Assembly: GCF_037975245.1 (NCBI RefSeq)
Contig: NC_092575.1
Span: forward strand, 14,986,310 to 15,050,309
Direction: 5' to 3'
Length of the DNA stretch: 64,000 bases
Source: Apostichopus japonicus
Taxonomy: Eukaryota > Echinodermata > Holothuroidea > Aspidochirotida > Stichopodidae
Positions 1 through 11,245 of this stretch are shown in pieces (the stretch's first letter is position 1; the number at the start of each line of letters is the position of its first letter). The notes beneath the pieces were generated by a model. The model saw only the letters and a program-made list of their open reading frames with translations, had not been told where the DNA came from and made no database searches. The position numbers and the translations under genes were made by a program.

Positions 1-1033
1 TTTTTCCCCATAAATCTGCAAAAATATATCAAAATGTCATTGTTGTCTTAATCTTGTTGAAATAAAACTAGCAAAGTTTAGGAACTGAATTTTAAAATAT
101 GTTGACCTAGAAACAATGCAAAAGGCAGCATTTTAAGATTTACAACAAAGTAAGATTATTAACATATAAGTGTACAACTGTGGGAAATTCATTGAGTTTG
201 TGTTGTTTTTAGAAGGTCAAATTTAATTCAGTCTTGACTTTTGGAATCTCTCCATAACATGCAGACGGCGACTTGTACAAGGAAACGTGGTTTTCGTTAA
301 ACATGATTTCCTCTATTTTTGGAAACCATTCTTTCCTTTGTTTGATTCTACTGAAAATGTTTGCTTTCGATTTAGATTAAATTTTTAAAAGCATAAAAAA
401 ATTGAAAAAATATACAATGTCTTGTCTCTTTCCCTGTTATGATAAGGAAGAGCTGCTTTCTGATCTAATTTTCATTTTCTCTGTCATAGATTGAACAAAG
501 TATTAAGGAGATGTTAGTCTGGCAACTGTCACTGAATTATGTACGGAAACTGAAAATATTGTATTAATAAACAAGAAAGTAGAAAAAAATCAGGGTTTGA
601 ATGTGTGGTTTACTAAAATATCAAATTAAATAGTTAAAGCGAAGTAAAATTTGCGTAAAGAAACATGAGTGAGAGATTGCAAAAGAAAATGGAAGATTGC
701 CAAGAATTTTTTTTATCAGAACTGGATTTGAACCAGTCATTTAAATAATTAAAATCATTGACATGAACTGTCAGGATTTCTTATTAAATATAACTTTGGA
801 AAACGATCATGGTTTTTTAAACGTAATGTAATTGAAATGCCGTCCCTTCTCGGGGACCGTTAGTGTCGATGTTGAACGGTTTCTCTGTCCTCCCTGCCCG
901 AGGGAGTAAAACGATGAATCACGTTTCAGAGATGTAAACTTTGTGGGTAATTAGCTGTTGGTGTTTTCATTGCAGCAAATTAAGAGTACCTTTTTCATCA
1001 GTGTTTGGATATTTTTTTTCCATCTCTTTCCAG
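1..1033. other. Intron or upstream DNA of the SWAP70-like gene
   Basis: No coding exon is recognised here. The stretch is AT-rich with stops in all frames. It ends in a pyrimidine-rich tract with a CAG-type acceptor (ag at 1032-1033) directly before the first exon seen. Because that exon begins inside a codon, at least one earlier exon must lie to the left of the window or be unrecognised here. Confidence 0.6.
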
Positions 1034-1253
1034 ACTTCTCGATGAAGAAACCGAGAAACGAGAGGAACTGGAGAAGTTGAAAGAGGAGCAGGAGAGAATG
1101 TTGCAGGAGGAGCAAGAGAAGAGGCAGCATTTAGAACAGGTCAGCGAAGAACTCCAGACAGAAAGACTGGAGCAGCAGAGATTACTGGAGAGAGAGAGGG
1201 AAAGACTGGAGATACTGGAGAGAGACAGGAAATCTGCTGACGAACAACTCCAG
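1034..1253 (+). CDS. SWAP70: SWAP70/DEF6-family protein, coiled-coil exon (internal)
   Basis: This 220-bp internal exon supplies the last base of a split codon and then 73 codons. It is bounded by ..tttccag before and gtgagat after. The translation is almost pure charged heptads rich in Glu, Lys, Arg, Gln and Leu (it opens LLDEETEKREELEKLKEEQ), a long coiled coil without Pro or Gly. SWAP70 and DEF6 are PH-domain proteins with EF-hand-like N-termini and a C-terminal coiled coil; they bind phosphoinositides, Rac and actin. The family assignment rests mainly on the next exon. Taken alone, this exon would fit many coiled-coil proteins such as ERM or myosin-like ones. The EF-hand and PH exons are not in the window. 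Its donor lies at the start of a three-copy tandem repeat. Confidence 0.75.
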
Positions 1254-1750
1254 GTGAGATTTGCATGAACGGCTATTGATTCATGACACCTCTGTGACTT
1301 GTCTTCAGACAGCTGTAGTATATCTCACTCTACCATGCTAGACAGTATTCAGTTCAGCTTTTATGTCTTTTACCTATCCCCCCATCTTCCTCTTGCCTTT
1401 CCCTCAAGATAATAAAATCTCCAGGTGAGATTTGCATGACTGGCTAATGAATATTCATTACACCTCTGTGACTTGTCTTCTCACAGTTGCAGTATATCTC
1501 ACTCTACCATGCTAGACAGTATTTAGTTCCTTTCATGTCCTTTACCTATCCCCCATCTTTCTTGTCCCTTCTCGAGATAATAAAATCTCCAGTTGAGATC
1601 TGCATGACCGGCTATTGAATATTTCCTCTTTGAGTTGTCTTCACACAGTTGCAGTATATCTCACTCTAGCATGCTAGAAACTATTTAATTCCTTTTATGT
1701 TCTTTACCTATCCCCCATCTCCCTCTTGCCTTTCCCTTGAGATAATAAAA
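1246..1750 (+). repeat. Three-copy tandem repeat spanning the exon's splice donor
   Basis: Three units of about 165-174 bp start near 1246, 1420 and 1585. Each opens with ctccag followed by a gtgag-like donor and gatttgcatga (gatctgcatga in the third), and continues through a shared block ending acctatccccc and gataataaaa. Unit 1 contains the end of the coding exon. Unit 2 keeps an intact CTCCAG|GTGAG, and unit 3 reads CTCCAGTTGAG, which destroys the GT. Seen directly in the sequence. Confidence 0.9.
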
Positions 1751-2367
1751 GCTGCTGATGGGAAATCATAGGTATTAAAGTTGAATAATTTATTACCACA
1801 GTTTGGCATAAATTTGGGGAATTCAGTGGTATGGAAATTAGTGCTCATCTATGAAGCATAGAACACACTTCCTTGCAAATATCCCTTCACAAACATATCT
1901 ATGGATTTTTTCTTCTTACTTACCTGCCTCTGCACATTCACAATACATCTGCAGTACCGTACCAGGAACTAATGTTTACTTTTGGGATGGACCCATCTCC
2001 CATTCCCTCTCTCTCATATTAATTTGTATAAAACCTTTTTTTTTTAATTTTTATCTTATCACTGTTGGACATTTTGGGTCTATGACACTAACGCATTCCA
2101 TGACATAAAGTGTGAATGGCCTGAAATCATTACGAATTCACTTAAATCTTCTCTCTGAAAGGAGAAAGAAACATGGCCGGTCACTAGGGAGCGGTCAGTT
2201 CTAGAAGGTTTAACCAGATGGCTTAAGATACAGCAGTGTAAGTGTGCAGTGAACAGAGTGGGGAAACGAGTCCACGGTAAAATATTAAACCCAGTTCAGT
2301 TTTGAGATTTTTTTTCTCACTCCTATGGACATTTAACAAGTCACAAATTCTATCGATGGTTTTGCAG
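1254..2367 (+). other. SWAP70-like intron
   Basis: Phase-0 intron with a gtgag donor and a ttttgcag acceptor. Its first 500 bp are the tandem repeat; the rest shows no recognisable gene. Confidence 0.75.
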
Positions 2368-2577
2368 GAGGCCATTGAAAAACTGATGGCAGCAGAGCAG
2401 AAAAAGAAAGATGAAGAAAAAAGAAGACAAGAACTGCAGAGACCCGTTGGCCTGGCCAGACTGATACAGCCTAAAGCCAACCCTCTCAAATCTCACAGAG
2501 GTGTCGGAGCTTTCACCGAGTCACAGTTTGATGTCATCAAACAGCTCAGACGACAGTGGAAAGATAGAAGTATCTTG
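2368..2577 (+). CDS. SWAP70: SWAP70/DEF6-family protein, exon with the conserved C-terminal block
   Basis: This 210-bp exon (70 codons, phase 0 at both ends) is bounded by ttttgcag and gtaagaaa. It begins with the end of the coiled coil (EAIEKLMAAEQKKKDEEKRR) and then carries GLARLIQPK, about 12 residues later GAFTESQF, then RRQWKD. As I recall vertebrate SWAP70, its extreme C-terminus has the same order: GL.RLIEP, then AFTE, then NWKEK. That shared order is the main reason for the assignment. In SWAP70 this C-terminal part binds F-actin. Splicing from the exon ending at 1253 keeps frame and heptads. Because the length is a multiple of three, the exon could be skipped without a frameshift. 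Confidence 0.82.
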
Positions 2578-3850
2578 GTAAGAAATCCAATAATTATCAG
2601 AATAATCCAATAAATATCCCCCCAAGAAATGTTCAGTGTTGTATGTGTGTATGTATGTATGTATGTATGTATGTAATTTAGATCCTCCTGCAAGCAGGAA
2701 CTAGCGAAGAAGCCATCATTGGCTTATCAAAGCCGCAAGCTGACCGAAGTCAGTCTCTTACATACATATATAACGTCCATGATTTTGAGAATTGTCAATT
2801 GTCAATCAACTCTGTGACTGGACGACATACATTAATCTTGGTTGAATAAGAAATAAGTGTTTGATAAGATAAGTGTTTGTAAGATAAGTGTTTGATAAGA
2901 AAGTAAGGTACAGCAATATGTGAGATCTGTCATTAAAGGGTTGTTTAATCCAGAGGCAGGCAATGTTACATTAAGTTGGAATAGAAACACTGTATGTTGC
3001 AGACTGAATTTCAATTTCTATGATTCTAACTTCTAGACATGGTTTGTTAGGATGTAAGCTTTTTACCAGTTTATGTATTTTTTTACTCCAGGCAGTTGAT
3101 CTGTGTTGTCATGACAGCAGATTGTACCTCCTTTACTCTCCTCGTAACATAATATCGTTGCTGATTTAACCTATAGTGTAATACATTTTTTAATATGCTT
3201 TTTTTTTGTAGTTATCAAGGTTCCATCACTTTTATTTTCCTCAGTAGATAAAATAATTATAAAGAATAACAAATGAAGACAGACAATTTTTAAGCTCACT
3301 TGTCATGGTAACATAATTAACTCTGCTGTTTACCAGATATGCATGAAATGAATCTACATGTTATCAGGGTCATTTTCATTCTATAGCATCTTTCATAATC
3401 GCTGAAACTTTTGAAAAATATTTCCCCTGTTGAATCTGACCTTTTTCAGAGAAATAGAAACTGCACCCCTAGCAATGTAAACTGAGGAACAAGACTGTGT
3501 CATTGAGAAGAAAATTGAGAAGAAACTTTGCCTTTCAGAATGATTGTAGAAGAATTGTTGCAACTGAGCATGACTGACCCTATTCTTGACCTTCCAGCAG
3601 ATTTCTTGCCAAATTACAAGATCCACCAAGGTCCTTTAATATGGTTGGACATTATTGGAATATCATCCATCATTTCTGCTATTTCCAACAAAATGAGAAT
3701 ACAGAAATATGTTCTCACTTAAAAAAAATCACCTCTCTTTGGTTTTGCTGTAAATCTTGCCATCCTTCGGTAAATTACTCTTTTCTTGCCGAAATAAAAC
3801 CTTTACTTTTCAACCTTTTTTATCGAGTCAGTCGGTTTGTGTCTTCACAG
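2578..3850 (+). other. SWAP70-like intron
   Basis: Phase-0 intron with a gtaag donor and a gtcttcacag acceptor. It contains a short (GTAT)n microsatellite at about 2641-2675. Open frames at 3528 and 3641 are not bounded by good splice sites and show no family resemblance. Confidence 0.7.
2641..2675 (+). repeat. (GTAT)n microsatellite
   Basis: About eight tandem GTAT units, one of several tetranucleotide tracts in the window. Confidence 0.9.
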
Positions 3851-3973
3851 AGTCCCACAGATGATCTTCCTAACGGACCACCGGTTCACGAAGGTGGGCA
3901 GATGGACGTTATCAACGAGATACCCAACCAAGGAGATGTTGTAGTAAACACAAACGGACAGGTGGAAGAACAG
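3851..3973 (+). CDS. SWAP70: SWAP70-like protein, acidic/Asn-Gly linker exon
   Basis: This 123-bp exon (41 codons, phase 0 at both ends) lies between gtcttcacag and gtacgtag. It encodes a Pro-, Asn-, Asp- and Gly-rich, probably disordered segment starting SPTDDLPNGPPVHEGG and ending NTNGQVEEQ. I recognise no domain. It extends the protein beyond where vertebrate SWAP70 ends shortly after the WK block. The exon is included because both splice sites are good and the frame continues into the next exon. It could be skipped without a frameshift. Confidence 0.65.
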
Positions 3974-4567
3974 GTACGTAGTTTGGGCTCATGCTAGCAA
4001 AGAGTCTGTAATATTTAGGAATGTGGTTACCACATGACAGATCCACTCACTAATCAGTCACAATACTTCAGAATTTGTCAGTATTGCTATAAACATAGCC
4101 ACAAATCAGGCGCATAGCCAGGAATTTGCCAAGGGAGGGGCGAACTATCAGAGCTGTAGATTCTGCTTTGAAAACTATCTAAGTGTAGTGCCACCATGAG
4201 TTGGCCGTAAGCGTACAAGAATATTTTGGCTGAAAATGCCTCCCAGATCGCTGGAAATTGCACTTCTCAGGCCTTGTAAGTTGCATCTAACTTTGAAATT
4301 ACTAGCGATATCATAAAAACATACAAGAAAATATGCTCAAGGGGGGGGGGGGGCTTCTGCCCCCTTTGCTCCTCCCTTGGCTACGCGCCTGCCACGAATA
4401 AATGATGCAAGGATGCTCATGTTTTCCAAAGCCTGTAGATTTTCTGCTCCTGGAGCTATGAGTTGAGGAAGAAGATACTGTAAAAGCTGTCGCATTTTGA
4501 ATTAGACTTTTTTCATTACACTGTGGAGTGATCAATCTGCCACTTTTATCGTTCTCTCCGCACAAAG
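3974..4567 (+). other. Last SWAP70-like intron
   Basis: Phase-0 intron from gtacg to an acceptor in ctctccgcacaaag. A complete small transposon (4107-4391) fills about half of it and ends some 175 bp before the acceptor. Confidence 0.65.
4107..4391. mobile_element. hAT-like nonautonomous element (285 bp)
   Basis: The left end reads CAGGCGCATAGCCAGG. The right end, read in reverse complement, is CAGGCGCGTAGCCAAGG, so these are near-identical terminal inverted repeats. It is flanked by 8-bp direct repeats, CCACAAAT (4099-4106) and CCACGAAT (4392-4399), 7 of 8 identical. An 8-bp target duplication and CAGxGGCG-type ends are typical of the hAT superfamily. No transposase frame is present. The interior carries the same core module (about 4170-4290) as the elements at 14037, 25183 and 26366. 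Confidence 0.8.
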
Positions 4568-4750
4568 GTCGATGAACACAGAGCGGCAGAGGGCAGAGAG
4601 GAACACAAAGAGAAGATTGAGGAAAATATGCCTGACGGAGAAGAGGTTGCCGTGGTCGTAGAAGAAGCAAGCAACGGAGCGTCGACGGAACTAGACGGGG
4701 GGGAAGAAGAGGCGGTTCCCGAGGGTCATCCGGTCACTGGCCTGGCCTGA
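4568..4750 (+). CDS. SWAP70: SWAP70-like protein, last coding exon with acidic tail
   Basis: This is the terminal coding part, 60 codons plus TGA at 4748-4750. It opens VDEHRAAEGREEHKEKIEEN and continues into a Glu/Val-rich acidic tail (EEVAVVVEEASNG, then DGGEEEAVPEGHPV, ending TGLA). No domain is recognised; the composition suggests a disordered acidic extension. The acceptor is less pyrimidine-rich than the others. The frame carries over from the exon ending at 3973, and codon use is GC-richer than the flanks, as expected of coding DNA. Confidence 0.65.
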   Translation, partial: VDEHRAAEGREEHKEKIEENMPDGEEVAVVVEEASNGASTELDGGEEEAVPEGHPVTGLA

Positions 4751-5541
4751 TGTTGTAGATGTACGCCGTCGAAGAAGAGACAAAAACCAAAGAAGAAAGT
4801 GGCAATCATGGTACAAGAGATGAAGAGAGGCATTAAGCTTTAAAATGGATAGAAGTGAGGGAAACATCAAATCTAAGATGAGAAAGTAACAGTAAATTAT
4901 GATAATCATGAAGAAGGGAATTGGTTACAAGAAAACAAAAAAAAAGGGGCTGGACTTTAGGGGTTGTGCTATGGTCTGAGACCATGTGATTTATGGGCCA
5001 AAACATCTTGTTTGACTCTGTGGTCCGTGTGGGGTGTTTGAAGTTTGAAGTTTCCAGACTTAGATAGAATGAGTATGTGTTGGTATCTTAAGCATAGTTG
5101 CCTGTACTCTTACTGGCCCTCCATGATGGCCAAGCCTAGCCTATAGGAAAAAACAGTCCTATGCAAATACACTTGGACATTAATAATTTGTTACTTGACA
5201 GCATAAACTACCCCAAGTACTGCCATTAGGATTCATCCTTGGGCGCACTTAATTCATCCACCAGCTAAGGTATGATTGTAAACACAAGTTCCCTAATGGC
5301 TGACACGACCTGTGTGAAGACAAATTTGGCTTGACTACTGTAATAATACACTGTGTGTTTATTCATGAATTTGTACAGAGGAAAGTTCAGCTTACATTAC
5401 CAACCAGATATTCAATCCCCCTGTCTTTGGCCAAAGACAGTGGACTCAGGTGGTATTTGCTACAGGGTGGGGAGGATTTTGATGTCTTTGATACTCCTAC
5501 ACTTACTCAAGGTAGTTTGAAACAGTGCATTACATAGGCCT

Positions 5542-5805
5542 ACTCATACCAGAGTGCTTTGTATTCGTTAACAAAGTCTTACCTACCACCTGTACTGATG
5601 CTGTGTTTGAACTCATACCAGAGTGCTTAGAGTCTTTGTATTGGTTTACATAGTCTTACCCAGGGATATACCTGCTGCACTGGTACTCATCCTGTGTTGG
5701 AACTCATATCAGAGTGCTTATAGTCTTTGTATTCGTTTACATAGTGTTACCCAGGGATAAACTACCTGTACTGGTACTCATCCTGTGTTGGAACTCATAC
5801 TACTG
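5542..5805 (+). repeat. Tandem repeat, about 3 units of 90-100 bp
   Basis: The block with actcataccagagtgctt, a gtctttgtattcgtttaca-like part and cctgtactggtactcatcc recurs about three times, with small indels between copies. Confidence 0.8.
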
Positions 5806-5846
5806 CGAGTCTGGTTGTTCCAGTAGAACCACTCATGCCTTACATC

Positions 5847-5852
5847 AATAAA
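5847..5852 (+). terminator. Candidate poly(A) signal of the SWAP70-like gene
   Basis: AATAAA about 1.1 kb after the stop codon, followed by a T-rich stretch. It is the first canonical signal after the stop. Confidence 0.45.
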
Positions 5853-8800
5853 CAACAAACTTTGTTTTAGACAATTTTCTTTGCATGGATAAATTAAGAA
5901 CGGATTTGTTTGGGGATACATGCTGTGAGATTATATTTAAACAACATGGTATGGGTAAAGAAAAGCTAAACTGCCTGTTTTGATTTCTGGAAGTTCTGTA
6001 AAAAATAATAATAATAAGCTGAGAAAAGTAAAAAGAAAAGCAAACAACTAGTAGAACATTTTGGAGTATTATTCATAATGGTTTGGAGCGTAGATATGGC
6101 TGTGTCTTTTGATGTAAATACCTCGGTAGGAAAAAAATTGGTGCTAGCAAAGGTTGATTTTGTAATTAAATAAAAACTGTATTCAAGAAGCAAGGGCTAA
6201 GCACCAGGCACGAGGTATGACTTAAGCAGTGTTTAAATTTTATCCAAGTATTGGAGAAATAATATTTATATTAAGATTGATAAAAAATAGGGTGTTACTA
6301 TCAGTTTTGAAGCAAAAGTGTCAACAGCTAAGTTTTAGTTGTAGCTGGGATCCAAACATGTTGTTATGTTTAAGATTTCTTTTTCTTTATGCATTAATAA
6401 GTTAATATGAGAGGAGAGTTGGGTGTAAAATTAGAGTAAAAAGTACAAACTTGTGAAAGTATTGTATGTTATAACTAGGTCCTGCATTACAGATATTGTT
6501 AAAAAAAAATTCAAACAGATGAAGTTTTGACTAACAATTAAGCAGTCTATGCTCAGGGCATGAAATGTTTAGTACTCATGTGTCTGCAAAACAAAATAAG
6601 CTTAGGCTCTGCAAAAAGTACAGTTTCTAAGGCTCTGCAAAAAGTACAGTTTCTAAATGGTAGCCTATCAAGCTGATCATGGGCATGTTCTAAATAATCA
6701 TTCCCAGGAATTCGATATGGATCCAATTTGGGAAAAATTCGCTGTATCGGAGGAGAACAATTCAAGTTGTTGAAAAGTTTGATAATCATAATTAAACAAT
6801 TCTTAGTAGCATGATTAGGCAGAAGTATCATAGATTTTGTTAAATCGTCTAATCCGGTGTACATTCTGAAGACCAAGGGGGGGAAGACTAGGTCGCATCT
6901 TCTCATTCAATCATTCGTTCTTTGCAAGTTTTTCAATTTGCGGTTTTGTTTTGTCTTTTGTGGTTTTCAGATAAAGGTTATGCAATTTTATATAGTCCAT
7001 CCATAATGATGCTCCTAACAAATAAATGCAACATCTTTCCATGTAACAGGAATGGTTGATATTAGCTTCCCTCCTTACCCAGAGTTCTTTAGTTTCTGTC
7101 TTGATAAGGTATAACACTTCTTATTATTATTGTCTTGGTAGTCTATTGTTTTTTTTGTAGTCTATTGTTTTTTGTAGTCTATTGTTTTGATAGTCTATTG
7201 TTATATAATATTGTTGCATGTTTTGTTCTTTTAAATGTCTACTGCAGCCCACTTTTACTTTAGTTTCTTAGTCTTTCCTCGTAAAAGCTTTCTAAATTGG
7301 ATTTCTAAGTTTAACTATGGCATTAAGATGTTTACCATTTCTGGCAAAAGAATTCACCAAAATAATTATGTCTTATATATATTATTCTTGTTGAGTATCA
7401 CCTTTCCTTACATGAAGAGGAAAAAAGGAAAAAAGAAAATTTTAAATCATTTTAACTCATTTTACTCAATTGAAATAGTTATATAGAGATTAAGTTTAGA
7501 TGAAAGAGAGCTGATCTTCCTCAATTATTTTCAACAGATCAGAGATTTAAGACCTTTTGATTTAAGAGATTTAAGACCCAGAGATTTAAGACCATTTGAT
7601 TGATAATCAAATATCAGTTACCTTGGAAAATGAGTATTTAAGTTTACCATTAACTCAAAGTACAGAACCAAACTTAGTATACTTCCTTAAAAGTGGCATA
7701 GCGCCATCAAGTTACAGAGTGAGGCCAATTGATAACTTTGAGATATCATAAGCATACATAAACAGGGAATGAACCCTTGTCACAAATATTATACACAATT
7801 TAGGTCGCTTAAAACTTCCTGTTTTTTGCTTTCCATGCATTCCTCCATGGATGAATTGAACCGACACTCCTATGGAGAGTACACCTGTGGCTCATTTTAC
7901 GCAAGATTCAGCAATATACAGTACTTGAAAAAGTTAGTTTAGTAAACAGGATTGCTTTGCCTAGATGTAAATGCACTAGAACACTTGAAATGCTAATTGC
8001 TTGCCTTTTGCATGTTATGTCTTCAGCAGTAGATTTGTAAGATTTTGAAGACAGCACTTTTCAGAAGAAACCAAAATAAATTACTGAGGCATGCAACATT
8101 TCTAAGGCAGACAAACTGTAATTTTGAGGGTAAGGGGTTTGTTATTTGGGGGTTGGAGATGGGGTTGAGGAGGTGGTGGGGTGATTGGGGCAGGGCAAGG
8201 AGTGTCTTAGCTGTGGTTATTTTCAAATTGTAGGTTTTTGCTAGCTGATAACACTGATCAGCTGATCAGGAAGAAATACTTGTCACTGTTTGTAACTTTT
8301 TACAAGACATTTCAGTGGTCAGTTAGTTCAAATTTTGTACTGTAATTTAAATAATGAATCATAAAAGAGGTGCTTTTTTCTCACTCTCTTGTTTTTGTGT
8401 CTTTTTCAAACAAATGTTTCAAAAATTTTTAGTTTATTTTTGCAAACCTTATACAGTACTTTTTTTTACATTTAACAACCCAACATTGATTTTGTAGTAG
8501 TTGTATTAATATATATTTTTATTGATTTGATATCTTTTTCATTTAAACAAGGATGGACCTTTGATTTTTTTTACTGCAAATCAGCTATTTAAATTTGACA
8601 TATTTGGCTAAGCCATCTTCTGGGTCTAGCAGCAATTTTATTTTTTTTTCAACTTTAGACGTAGTTTTCTTGGTTTGTTCTGAATAAAGGTAGCTTTAAT
8701 ATTTTATGTTGCAAATCAGGTCAAAAATTTCCGTACATAACACCAACTTTTAGTAAAACTAAATCAGTTTTTTTTACAAATGACTCGCAAGAAATTTGAT

Positions 8801-10850
8801 ATTCTTAAAAATTCTCTTTGCTGATATTTTGGCAACACGAAAGTAAATGATGCAAGGAGGGGGGGTTATTGAACCGAAAATGCAATTCTGTATAAAGTTT
8901 TCAATCTTTTTTATCCAGAGAGGAAACCAAAAGATTTTGTTGTTTATACAAAAAATAGTAAAAAGGTTTAATCTTTCATCTCTGGAGGAAAGGAATATCT
9001 CTAAAACGAGCTGAACATTCCAAATGTATCAATTTTCAAGGATAAAATTCAAGAAGATTATCACCTACACTTGTGAAGATATCACTGCCTTGTGTTTCGG
9101 TATCCACTAATATTTGTAGCCACCAGATTTAACTATTAATTTGCCCGATTGATTTTATATTCTGACATCCTTGATTTTTAGATACTTTTCAGCAATTTTC
9201 TGATCAGGCAGTGATTATTCAAAAAAACTAGTTACAACTGTAAGTGGAGACAGAATTGATAGCTAAAAATAGCTGGGCTGGTATTTGTCACGCTTTGACA
9301 TCTTTACGCTTCATTCATTTAATTTTTTTTAGTTTCTGTCGTGTAACAAGTTAATCAGGCATTTTGAAAATGAATTTGTCACCAGATATCCTAAACAAAT
9401 ATGAAATTTGTTCTTTTATTTACCCAGTTTGCCACCATTTTTTGGCTTTTCCTCTTTTTTTAAAGTAATAATCATCAGAAAGTAACTGTAATTTCCACAA
9501 CTCTATAAATGTGAAATGGAAAATAGGTTGGAAAAAGGTTTTATATCACCCAAAATATGATTATGTTTCATAGTCTGTTTCTGTTTCATAACGTGTTTTC
9601 ATAATCATAATCTGCATCAGAAATTCTCCTAAACAAATATGCCACCACCCCCCCACCCCCAAAAAAAAGAAAAATAGAGAAAAATAGAAGCAGAGATGAA
9701 AGAAAGTACTGGAAATTGCCTATGAGCTGATTCTAAAAACCAGTAGCTTTAGAGGTTAAGAGAATTGATGGTACTTTTTACCCAGTAAAATCTTTCATAT
9801 TTTAGATATATTTAGGTGCCGTCAGAATTATGATATTGTTGTAAATTTATGTGAATCGTATGATTGTTTTTTTAAATTCCACAAGTAATCATTCCAAGAT
9901 TAAATGTTTCCATACTTGGATTTTAATATAATGTAGTCAACTCAATGCGTTTTTTAATTATTGTACACAAAATCAATGGTTGACCTGTCAAATCTTGGTT
10001 GTCATTCTATTTTATCTTTCCAAATTTTTAAATAAAAAATGTAAGAAATATGATTAATTGATCTTCACTCGTTTCTTGTTTTTCCTTTTTTTATTTTTTT
10101 TATAAAGTAGGTCTTACTTCCTACAGGAACTGAGGCCCCTCAAACTCTGACCCCCACCCCACCCCCCTCCTCTCAGGTGATCCTAGTATTTTGCTTAACG
10201 GTGCAACATACATGATCTCAGTGACACCCTATTCTTTTGGTTACCAAATTTATTCACCAAGTGTTAACTATTGCAACGACAATTTCTTGCTCGAGAACAT
10301 CGCTGTCTCAATTAGGTTTGTCATTTTGCACATTCTCAAGTGTTTATTAAATTTCTTTTCATGTTTTACAGTATTATATAGCATGAATGTTGTTAAAATC
10401 AAAGGCAGGTGGTTACACAACTGGTTACACAACAAGCATGGTACTAAGGTTTCCATCAACCCCTCCTCCCCAACACCCCCCCCCCCCCCAATACAGCTTT
10501 CAACAGAGATTGTAATCCTGGCTTAAACCCCACTCTAGGCAATTGCATTGTTCTTTCAAATAATGATATCAATGTCTTATCAAGCACATCTCTACTTGCC
10601 CAAAGACGGCCCAAGACTGTACCGAATGTCCTGTGGACAGGACCTTGTGGTGCACACACAGTTCTGGCAAATTGACCGGTATTCATACGAGACCCCACAA
10701 AGTTAACACGTTGCAAGCATCCTGTGAGGTTTGTTTGGAAAAGTGACATGTTGGTGTGGTGTTAACTCCGGGTCTGTCTCTGAGGTGATGTTTGGTTATG
10801 CCCTGCTCATGGATACTTGAAAAAATGGAGAGAAAAGACGGTCTTTACCC
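5853..10850. other. Intergenic, no gene recognised
   Basis: AT-rich DNA with homopolymers and small duplications: a 26-bp unit twice at 6604-6655, agtctattgtttt-type units at 7137-7202, and agatttaagacc three times near 7547-7592. The frames at 6553-6906 (-), 10191-10526 (+) and 10456-10749 (-) have no recognisable domain and no good splice context. The 10.5-10.8 kb part is GC-richer and could be an old repeat. Confidence 0.5.
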
Positions 10851-10854
10851 ACTG

Positions 10855-11245
10855 GACAGACAGAGGATCTATGTCAACAGGACAGAGAAAGGGTCTACCC
10901 CTTGAGGACAGAGAAAGGGTCTACAGCCTGAGGACAGAGAAAGGGTCTACACCCTAAGGACACATAGAGGGTTTACACCCTAAGGACAGAGAGAGGGTTT
11001 ACACCCTGAGGACAGAGAGAGGGTCTACACCCTGAGGACAGAGAAAAGGACTTTACACACAGGACAAAGAGAGGGTCTTTATTCAGAGAACAGAGAAAGG
11101 TTCTTTACCCCCAGGACAGAGAGAGGGTCTTTACTCAGAGGTCTACACCCCAAGGACAGAGAAAAGGTCTATACCCACAGGACAGAGAGAGGGTCTATAC
11201 CCACAGGACAGAGAGAGGGTCTATACCCACAGGACAGAGCAGGGG
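10855..11245 (+). repeat. Minisatellite with ~30-bp units
   Basis: About 12-13 units of the form aggacagagagagggtct followed by acaccc or ataccc, with point changes and small indels. Purine-rich on this strand. Confidence 0.9.

Larger units (their letters stand above)
4751..5852 (+). other. 3' UTR of the SWAP70-like gene (inferred)
   Basis: Noncoding sequence downstream of the stop, running to the first clear AATAAA. Its end contains a three-copy tandem repeat (5542-5805). The true cleavage site is not visible, and longer forms using later signals (for example near 6172) are possible. Confidence 0.45.

Noticed and set aside
3528-3722. 64-codon frame in a SWAP70-like intron, preceded by tttcag
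   Set aside because: There is no matching donor in frame and no family resemblance, and the flanking exons already join in phase without it.
6553-6906. 117-codon frame on the - strand
   Set aside because: No recognisable domain, no splice context; it includes a 26-bp tandem duplication.
10456-10749. 97-codon frame on the - strand and possible SINE
   Set aside because: I could not find tRNA-like A and B boxes or a tail, and the frame has no known motif.
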